NCBI GenBank assembly: GCA_005223375.1
Contig: RXOD01004550.1
Location: forward strand, 1-20,627
Direction of reading: 5' to 3'
DNA length: 20,627 nucleotides
DNA from: Amoebophrya sp. AT5.2
Lineage: Eukaryota > Sar > Dinophyceae > Syndiniales > Amoebophryaceae
A model generated the notes under the pieces. It ran no database searches. It was not told where the DNA came from and saw only the letters and a program-made list of their open reading frames with translations. Shown in pieces: positions 1-6,397 of this stretch. Within the stretch, counting starts at the first letter, position 1; every line of letters starts with the position of its first letter. A program made the position numbers and the translations under genes.

Positions 1-205
1 CAGCCTCATAGAGCTGGTTCAGGCCGGGAGTGGCGGGGGCAGGCGCAGTAGGAGGGTACATGCCGAAAGCCGCCTCGAGTCCGCCGAGCTGCTGGGCGCC
101 GGGATACACGCTCTGTTCCGGGGGGGACGGCGCTGCGCCGAGTCCCGGGGGAGGCAGGTTGTACACCTGTTGCTGGTGCTGGGGGTAGTGGCCAGAGTTG
201 TACAT
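1..205 (-). CDS. N-terminal fragment of a Pro/Gln/Tyr-rich low-complexity protein (partial)
   Basis: Reading the minus strand from an ATG at 205-203 gives 68 codons without a stop, running off the left edge of the window. The start reads MYNSGHYPQHQQQVYNLPPP and continues with many Pro, Gly, Ala, Gln and Tyr residues, including GMYPPTAPAPATPGLNQLYE. This composition is typical of disordered N-termini of eukaryotic RNA-binding or scaffold proteins, but no domain is visible, so I give no function. Third codon positions are GC-rich, like the confident genes here. It lies in tandem with the F-box-like gene to its right, 675 bp away. The start is the first ATG I see; an upstream exon cannot be excluded. 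Confidence 0.6.
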   Translation of the reverse strand, partial: MYNSGHYPQHQQQVYNLPPPGLGAAPSPPEQSVYPGAQQLGGLEAAFGMYPPTAPAPATPGLNQLYEA

Positions 206-880
206 CGCGCTATGTAGTTTTTGCCAAATAGTTCGTTGTAGGGGCGGGGGTGCGTGCCGTACGACTTAACTAAACTTAGTTTGTAGAGTTGGATTTCGTC
301 TTCGTGGACACGATCGGAAGTGTGTCACAAGTGAAGTACAACCAAAACTTGGTATAAGATTCACGGGGGACGAACAATTCCTTCAACTACAAGTTTTTTG
401 CGACGAAACGCGGAAGTACTCTCCGAGTTTACAGAGGGGGGAAGCTATGGGAATCGGCGGGTAGCTGTTCGACATTGCACTAAGAGATGATGACACTGCA
501 TCCATGCAGCTTTCGCCGCCAACCACGATCAAGAACCGGTCTTTTGCGACGACGACAGACGAGCCGCACGGAATCGACAAGGCAGCATATCAGGTGGACG
601 ATGACGAAATCGATATTTCTATTTCATTTCACGGAAGAGCGTGCAGCTATCTCATCTGTGCACGAAAACAAATGAGGAAACAACGTCCACGAGGAAGTAG
701 AAGATCAAGATTGTTTGATAAAGCTCGTTCTTTTTTGGAGAGGCCCCACGCCCACGTTCAAAACGCAGGCGCATGGAACTCCTTACCACGACAGGCAGTT
801 TTGAAAAGAACACGTGGTATCGTACCAGGACCGCGCAGATCGACTTCTGTAAGTGGCCGCTAAGTCGTTTCTCGCTGCTG
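206..880. other. Intergenic region without a supportable gene
   Basis: This lies between the start of the left-edge partial gene and the stop codon of the F-box-like gene, both on the minus strand. It should therefore hold the promoter of the former and the 3' UTR of the latter. Short open frames exist on both strands (plus 504-863, minus 383-580), but neither has a recognisable domain or convincing codon bias. I see no tRNA, repeat or terminator-like structure. Confidence 0.5.
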
Positions 881-2428
881 TCAGCTTCCCGGTGGCTCGG
901 GAATCTCGAGCTTTTCGGCGATATTTAGCTCCTCCAGATCGTGATGAATGAAGTGCAGGAAAAATTTGAGCGCCAGTCTGTTCATTTCCTTGTCTTTCGC
1001 TGTCAACGTCAAGCTCGTGCCTCTACTCGTGGAGGTACCTCCCATCTTCACTAACCCTGTCGCGCGCAGGCACTCTTGCAGCCTTGCCGGAAACATATCT
1101 TTAACCAGGAACCTGCCTGTTCCAAGGACGTCCTCCTCTACCGAATACAACAAGCCCGCGTCAAACAGCAGCTGCGAGACCCGACTAGGGTCGGCCAAAA
1201 CCTGCTCCGCCAGTCGTTCCCACGTTTTCGCCATCTGTCCCAGTACCAGCGGGATCGCCCAAGCCTCGTACTTGACGCGCTCCACGACGCCGTCCTGTCC
1301 TCGCCGCCGCGTGCGGACCCCGCAAACAACAAAGGGGTTCGAACTAGCCGCGGATCCGCGGAAAGCTAGACCGAAAACGACCGCTGCGGAAATCAAAACG
1401 TCTTCGATTGCAACCGCAAATCCGGTATCATCAAGGATCGGTCGTGTGTAGGAGGTGCCGAGGGAAACTGTGCCCTTTTTGAAGAAGGTCATGATGTCCT
1501 CCTGTTGCGGTCGCGGACCGGTAACCTCGGGGACGCGAGAGGCAACGTGCAGCGGGAAGTTCGTCTCGTGCGTGAAGTAGGCATCGACTGATCCCCTGGT
1601 GGCGCCGGCCCGCGCATGCTGTAAATCGGTTTTGCGTGCCTCGACGAGCCAGGCGATGAAGTGCTGCAGGCGGCCTTCATTGTTTCTCAAGGCCGCATCT
1701 CGCTGGAGGCAACGCTTCTTCCAGAACAGGCGACGCGTGTTACTGTCGCGGAACGTGGCCTGGCCGTCGGATCGTGATCCGGCCTCCCCCTGCTGCGATT
1801 CATGATCCACCCGCAGCGTTTTCGGTAGCGCCGCGAGCGAAAGATTCGCGTCGTGATACGGCTGCGCGTAACAGACTCGCCAAGCGGTTTCAAAGATGCT
1901 CTCGTCGAAAACGCCCCGAGCGTGTCTGATGCCGGGGCCGGCAGTTTCAAAGCGGTGCAGGGCTTGCGGATCCAGGAACGAGAGAATTGCACACCAGACG
2001 CCGTCATCGAGTTGCGAAAAGTAGGGACCAGGATCTGGAGGGCAGTCGTCCAGAGCACCGTTGGCGTCTCGTCTGGGTGCGACAGCCTTTGCCTTCCCTT
2101 GACGGCGTTTCCCTGCACCTACACGGGCCCCCCCTGTGCCTAGCGCAGAGGCGGCTGGCGTGCCGGCTCCGTATCCATCCTCTACTGCGGAAGTAGATCC
2201 GGAGTCACCATCGGCCTCGGCGTCGGCGGTGTCTGCTACCACTTTCCGCTGCGTAAAGAGGCTTAAGTCACGCTCCGCTCTGCCGGTCGTTCGGTTTTTC
2301 TGCTCCTCACTATCCCGGCAGAAAGGCAAGACTAGCCATGTCACGAAGGCAACGAGTAGTGCCAGCAAAGTTGGCGCAGAGAGCAAATCAAAGGCACTGG
2401 CGGGAGCATGTAATTTCTCAGCATCCAT
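881..2428 (-). CDS. Membrane-anchored F-box-like protein
   Basis: A single open frame of 515 residues from an ATG at 2428 to a TGA at 881. A strongly hydrophobic segment at about residues 18-37 (LLALLVAFVTWLVLPFC) suggests one N-terminal transmembrane anchor. It is followed by a charged, low-complexity linker (about 40-135) with a basic patch near 105-120. Residues about 139-186 resemble an F-box: QLDDGVWCAILSFLDPQALHRF is the typical Leu/Pro/Leu three-helix start, followed by a stretch ending ETAWRVCY. Known F-box proteins recruit substrates to SCF ubiquitin ligases through Skp1. The remaining 320 residues have no repeat I recognise as WD40, LRR or Kelch, so the substrate side is unknown. 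No intron is needed to explain the frame. The F-box call rests on pattern, not on a search. Confidence 0.82.
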   Translation of the reverse strand: MDAEKLHAPASAFDLLSAPTLLALLVAFVTWLVLPFCRDSEEQKNRTTGRAERDLSLFTQRKVVADTADAEADGDSGSTSAVEDGYGAGTPAASALGTGGARVGAGKRRQGKAKAVAPRRDANGALDDCPPDPGPYFSQLDDGVWCAILSFLDPQALHRFETAGPGIRHARGVFDESIFETAWRVCYAQPYHDANLSLAALPKTLRVDHESQQGEAGSRSDGQATFRDSNTRRLFWKKRCLQRDAALRNNEGRLQHFIAWLVEARKTDLQHARAGATRGSVDAYFTHETNFPLHVASRVPEVTGPRPQQEDIMTFFKKGTVSLGTSYTRPILDDTGFAVAIEDVLISAAVVFGLAFRGSAASSNPFVVCGVRTRRRGQDGVVERVKYEAWAIPLVLGQMAKTWERLAEQVLADPSRVSQLLFDAGLLYSVEEDVLGTGRFLVKDMFPARLQECLRATGLVKMGGTSTSRGTSLTLTAKDKEMNRLALKFFLHFIHHDLEELNIAEKLEIPEPPGS

Positions 2429-2738
2429 TATGTCTCCTTTCAGATGAAAGGTATCATCTTTATACGTTCTCTTAATGTTGATGTTGGCCTACAACCTTTG
2501 CCTCATTCGTTCCGAAGGCAACAAGAAATGTTCCACTGGCCGCCAACGCCACGGCATTTTTTCAGGAGGCATGAAAAATCCAAATCCAATGCATCACCGA
2601 TCAGAGCCGCGAAAGGCTGTACGCCTACGCACCAGGACCAGCGAACAAAGCTTTTTACAAAAATCATGAAAAAAAGCAGAGGACGCACGACAAACTGTCG
2701 TGTTGAGCTCGGGGCCGCTTGCTTTGCTGCATGAATGA
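2429..2738. other. Short intergenic spacer
   Basis: 310 bp between the PP2C stop codon and the F-box-like start codon, both genes on the minus strand. It must hold the PP2C 3' UTR and the F-box gene's promoter and 5' UTR. No supportable gene or motif was seen. Confidence 0.45.
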
Positions 2739-4905
2739 TCAGAAAAACACGACTTGCGCGGTGATGTTGTCAGTGCTGTTGCGCATCAGTGCTGCCTCAA
2801 TGAGGATGCGGCTGCAGAGTTCCCCACGTGCCGGATGATCAGGTTCGATACCGAGGAAATGAAATTCGGTCAACGCCTCGAGGACCAAGTTCACCGCCTC
2901 TTGATCACTGTGTTGTGGTTCAGTCATGGTCAATAGCAGTGAAGCCATCCGTATCCGTATCGAGTTACCGCCCCTGCCTCATGGATTTTAGGACACGTTT
3001 TTTAGTGGGGGTCACATGTAAAGCCGTATCACCGGCAGCAAAAATCCTTATTTATTCATAGATGACCATACTTTGGATGATTCCAGAGCGTCACATGTGA
3101 AACCATATCACCGGCACCAATACCTCCGCTGAAACTCAAGTGATTTCACAGCGTCACATAGTGATTTGAAAGCGTCACATGTAAAGCCGTACTATCACCG
3201 GCACTGGAACCCATATACGCATTCGAAGCGTTTACAACATGTGAAAACGTATCACCGACACCGGCACCTCTATAGAAACTGCCTCCATGTGCGGTTACAA
3301 AGCGTCACATGTGAAAACGTATCACTGGCGCAAAAAACCCTAATAAATAGAAATGAGCGCTTTGAATGTTCTTAAAGCGTTGCATGTGAAACCGCATCAT
3401 CGGGTGCTCTGAAAGATTTCAAAGCATCACACATGAAACCGCATCACCAGCACCCGAGCCCCTCGAAAAACTGGCACCGTGATTGTTTTAAAAGCATCAC
3501 ATGCGAAACCGTATCACTAACAACAAAACGTGGCTGACTACAAAGCTTCACACGTGAAACCATATCACAGGCAATATCTCCAGAGGATTTAAATTTAAAT
3601 TTTTAAATTTTTATTCTTTTCTGTGGTTGATGGATTGTCAAAGCATGATCTTGGCGTATTCAATCTCCACGCTAGAGGCTGGGTCCTCCTCCACCTCCAC
3701 CCACCACCTCCTTCGCCGCCCCTATTTGTTTATCTATATCTTTTTTCCTCAGAAATGCAAGAGTTACTAGTAGGCCCGCGACTCTAATTATGAGGTAGGA
3801 CTTCATGCATCCCTAGCCCAGCACCGGTGTCATGTGGCTGTTTCCAAATTTCCAAGCAAGATGATAAAACATCATAGTACCTGTAGACGTCCCACAGTCC
3901 GTCGCATGCCAGAATGACAAACGTGTCGGTGGGCTCCAGAATGGTGCACTTTACGTCGGGCGTGTTCGAGACGACGTCCTTGCTCAGAAACGGCATCTTC
4001 AGCTGAAAATCACCGAACGCCCTTGCGATGGCAAGCATTCCGTTGACGCGGTCGAAGATGATCGTACCACCCGCGTCGTGTACACGCTTTCGCTCGAGGG
4101 GGCAGTTGGACTGTTGGAGTTGGTAGTGAGGTCGATATAAATCACATGCACACTCGATATCCACGTGCACGTACGTAAAGTACTTAACTTATACCTTGTG
4201 ATCGGACAGATTTGTCAGCCGAAAGGCCTCTCCCCTTCGGCACAACACGACGCGCGCATCACCTACGTGCGCGGCGTACAGAACGCGCCTTATGGATTTG
4301 TCGCGTAGCATTGCAGCGCTTGTCGACGATGCACCGCTGACATCGCCGTCTGGCTCCTCTACTTCCACTTCGAGCTTCTCGACCTCTCCAACTCCACCAG
4401 CTCCTTTTTCCGCCGCGGATTTCGCGTCCTGGTTTACGAGCAAGCAGCAACACGCAGTTGCACCGGATTCCACCCCGATTTCAATCAGATTCTTGTCCGT
4501 CACCTTGAACGCCATCATCATCGCCGTGCCAATATCTCTTTGTGTACAGTGCAGTCGGCTTCTGGCAGAAGATGAGCAGCCTCGTGAGGAGGGCGCGGAG
4601 CCGCCGCTGATCAGCGTTCCTCCACCTCCTACTCCTAGTTCTTGTTGCGTCACCAGCTCCTGTTGTTCGTCGCCGGTGCGCATCGAGAGCTTGGTCAGTT
4701 CGTGATAAAGGTTGAGGTGCAAGAAGTCCACGCAGTACTGCATGGCGCTTTGGCCGCCGTGCCCGTCGTAGATCGCGAAAAAGGCAAAGTCTTTCGCGAG
4801 GAAATCGTCGACGAATACGAAGCCATCCTCCATCTCGTTCCGCATGCCCTTGTCTTCACTCCAGCCAGCAGCAGCAACCGAGGTGGGCGCGGTAATGAAG
4901 CCCAT
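2739..4905 (-). CDS. PP2C-family (PPM) serine/threonine phosphatase, three exons
   Basis: Spliced on the minus strand: exon 1 4905-4195, exon 2 4110-3881, exon 3 2907-2739, giving 369 residues. Intron 1 (4194-4111, 84 nt, phase 0) starts GTATAA and ends CAACAG. Intron 2 (3880-2908, 973 nt, phase 2) starts GTACTA and ends AACACAG. Splicing rebuilds the family motifs in order: RNEMEDGF at 22-29, FAIYDGHGG at 43-51, ESGATA about 146-151, AHVGDARVV about 212-220, LSDHK 233-237, AGGTIIFDRVNG about 250-261, IARAFGD about 265-271, LACDGLWDV about 304-312, SDQEAV and STDNIT. The metal-binding Asp and Glu residues are present, so it should be an active Mg/Mn-dependent phosphatase. Two insertions are unusual: a Gly/Ser-rich loop at about 78-118 and an acidic loop at about 160-203. 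I chose the ATG at 4905 because the frame further upstream has no ATG. Substrate unknown. Confidence 0.93.
2908..3880 (-). other. PP2C intron 2, unusually long and carrying a repeat array
   Basis: The intron joins ..DVY to SDQEAV. Its donor is TACAG/GTACTATG and its acceptor CACAACACAG/TGATC on the minus strand. Retention would add 33 codons and then a stop at 3784. It contains the array at 3011-3573, an AT palindrome of TTTAAAT units near 3587-3612 and a pyrimidine-rich tract at 3684-3711. At 973 nt it is longer than the other introns resolved here (about 55-563 nt). Confidence 0.85.
3011..3573. repeat. Nine-copy degenerate interspersed repeat array inside a PP2C intron
   Basis: Units of about 31 bp recur roughly every 47-84 bp. 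They start near 3011, 3087, 3171, 3232, 3301, 3376, 3423, 3493 and 3544, with one broken half-unit near 3149. Each unit has a palindromic core close to TCACATGTGA, usually preceded by AGCG or AGCA. A few bases later comes a second core close to GTATCACCGGCAC. The spacers differ in length and sequence. Copies vary by several substitutions and small indels, for example an extra ACT in the unit at 3171. Repeated dispersed copies with unrelated spacers resemble a CRISPR layout superficially, but the divergence, irregular spacing and intronic setting speak against that. Function unknown. Confidence 0.85.
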
Positions 4906-5424
4906 TCTTGCTACTTGTATTGTTGCGGACCGAAACCAATGCAAAAAACGCGAACGCGATGAGACTAAAGTAAAGTTAGTAAAGGTTAGGCAATCTTCTG
5001 GGCTTGTTCGACGCTAGCGCTAGCGGAGGGATGCAGTCTAACGCCTCAGTTGATGTAAACAACTACGTAGAAGTTTGTGTCCGTTCCCGTTGATCATGTT
5101 GGGACTTCACGTTCTTCTTTTGGTTATGACTCTCCAAAATGAGCTGGTGTCTCTTTGATACTCCTGGTGCTGCTGCTCCTGGTCCTGCTGCTGCTGGTGG
5201 TGGTGGCTCTCCGTCTACTAAACCTCATTTCCAAAAAGAAAGTTGAGACGAATCATAGCCGGTTCGCGACGACCATGCGGCCTTTTATTTCGACTCTAAA
5301 AGCGCACCGCTTTGTCACGTCTGCGTCCCTCGGACAGCGACCAAGAGGAAGGCTCGCACAGTAAGCGTCGGCTATCATGGTGATGGCCAGCCACGAAACG
5401 CAAACGCGGTAAACATTTTTTTTT
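4906..5424. other. PP2C upstream region with a CTG-rich microsatellite
   Basis: 519 bp upstream of the PP2C start and downstream of the exon-like frame ending at 5425. It should include the PP2C promoter. It holds a CTG/CTC/GTG trinucleotide tract at about 5157-5215, a short palindrome of GCTAGC units near 5010-5022 and a T run near 5415-5426. No supportable gene. Confidence 0.5.
5157..5215. repeat. Imperfect CTG/GTG trinucleotide microsatellite
   Basis: About 59 bp made of CTG, CTC, GTC and GTG triplets with interruptions. It reads as a poly-Leu/Val stretch on the plus strand, which explains the open frame there. I regard that frame as a by-product of the repeat. Confidence 0.7.
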
Positions 5425-5649
5425 TTACATCACAACGTCGGCCACGAGGAAAGGCGCCCGCGAAAAGCTGTGACTGATCCAGTGCGTGGCGCGTTCTTGA
5501 TGTGGCCCCACATGCTCGATCATGACCTTCGTGGGCAGCCAGGCCACAGCTGGCATGGAAGCGAACGAATTGCGGGCGATTGAGTGAGAACGATCAGAAT
5601 AGGCACAATCGTAGTGCTTCGCTTTGGCTTCGCTGCCGGTGGCGCTCAT
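5425..5649 (-). CDS. Small open frame or terminal exon, no recognised family
   Basis: Minus-strand frame from an ATG at 5649 to a TAA at 5425, 74 residues, beginning MSATGSEAKAKHYDCAYSDR and ending RAPFLVADVVM. The protein is well mixed in composition and third positions are moderately GC-rich, so it looks coding. Just upstream on the minus strand lie a T-rich tract and TTCCAG one base before the ATG. That fits a 3' splice site, so this may be the last exon of a gene continuing into 5839-6283 rather than a free-standing gene. I could not find donors that join the frames in phase. Function unknown. Confidence 0.42.
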   Translation of the reverse strand: MSATGSEAKAKHYDCAYSDRSHSIARNSFASMPAVAWLPTKVMIEHVGPHQERATHWISHSFSRAPFLVADVVM

Positions 5650-5838
5650 TCTGGAACTACTTTCAGGATGGCCGAAAATATAAAAAGACGAGCGCCAAAA
5701 AAAAAAAACAACGAAACGGCTGCCGCACGCCGCGCCTAAAATCTGCAGAAATTTGGGCGCGACGCGGCGCCTTCATCACCCCAGGCGCTCCAACTATGTG
5801 CGAAAGTATTGCCCTCAGCTCGGACGAGGCGACTGAAT

Positions 5839-6081
5839 TCAGGTCGACGGCTGCCGCGAGAAGCTGCAAGACTGCGCGGAGGTGGCCCCTGTTGTCGGGG
5901 TTGCGTCGTACTCCTCCGCGGGGTGCGGCCAGTCACTCTGCCACGAGCCTCCCAGGCGGTCCACGGCATCCCACACCGTGCAGGACGACGACCAGCCGAC
6001 GGCCAAGCTGCCGCGCGCGTCCGATCTAGCTGCCACTATCTCCCGGCCGAGGAGCGTAGTCTTGGGCGGGGGCTGCGCCAT
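5839..6081 (-). CDS. Exon-like open frame, possible part of a spliced gene
   Basis: From an ATG at 6081 the minus strand reads MAQPPPKTTLLGREIVAARS and later TVWDAVDRLGGSWQSDWPHP, about 80 residues to a stop at 5839. It is GC-rich and protein-like. An overlapping minus frame (about 5663-5900) also looks coding (LRAVLQLLAAAVDLNSVASS). This suggests one gene in which an intron or frame change lies near 5870-5940, but no GT-AG pair joins them cleanly. Longer plus-strand frames over the same bases are Arg/Pro/Ser-rich and look like shadows. No family recognised. Confidence 0.35.
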   Translation of the reverse strand: MAQPPPKTTLLGREIVAARSDARGSLAVGWSSSCTVWDAVDRLGGSWQSDWPHPAEEYDATPTTGATSAQSCSFSRQPST

Positions 6082-6094
6082 GGCGAGGCATGTT

Positions 6095-6283
6095 CTAGAG
6101 AGTCACAAAACTCGCCCGCTGCTGCTCGAGCTCCTCGCCCATCGGGTCGCCCCCCTGGTTCTCGTCCCCCTCCAAACCGAGGGGATCCCGGTGATTTCGG
6201 AGTGCCTGGCGCGAAGTCTTCGAGCAGATTCTTCGATAGAAAATGAATGCACTTGCTGCGGCGTTTTTTCTGATTATGCTCAT
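6095..6283 (-). CDS. Short open frame, possible first exon
   Basis: ATG at 6283, 62 residues, ending in an acidic stretch (EGDENQGGDPMGEELEQQRA) before a TAG at 6095. A 34-nt GT-AG interval at 6106-6073 would join it in phase 0 to the frame of 5839-6081. That is very short for an intron, so the join is only a possibility. It begins 115 bp beyond the 3' end of the SUI1-like/UIM gene. No family recognised. Confidence 0.25.
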   Translation of the reverse strand: MSIIRKNAAASAFIFYRRICSKTSRQALRNHRDPLGLEGDENQGGDPMGEELEQQRASFVTL

Positions 6284-6397
6284 AGTGATACGGAGGGCGA
6301 CTGTCTGTCTACTCGCGCGATAGAGTGAATGACGTTGCATCCATGACCGTGTTGAGATAGTCATAATTTGGATAAGGGGGCATGTTGTTGTCTATTT

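Noticed and set aside
383..580. Kelch-like fragment on the minus strand (VVVAKDRFLIVVGGE)
   Set aside because: Only one weak motif, no ATG at the start, a stop just upstream and no matching exon nearby.
1138..2447. Several frames antisense or out of phase with the F-box-like gene
   Set aside because: Shadows of a GC-rich gene; none has an independent motif.
3011..3573. CRISPR array
   Set aside because: Repeats are degenerate with indels, spacing is irregular, there are no cas genes, and the array lies in an intron of a eukaryotic gene.
4891..4905. N-myristoylation of PP2C (MGFITA)
   Set aside because: Gly-2 is present, but Phe at position 3 is disfavoured and position 6 is Ala, so the signal is weak.
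4906..4944. Extension of PP2C upstream of the ATG at 4905
   Set aside because: It would need a TTG start, which is not expected in a eukaryotic gene; the ATG at 4905 leaves the whole catalytic domain intact.
5580..6328. Plus-strand open frames of 145-149 codons
   Set aside because: They are Arg/Ser/Pro-rich with poor codon bias and overlap more protein-like minus-strand frames; two lack any in-frame homology-like features.
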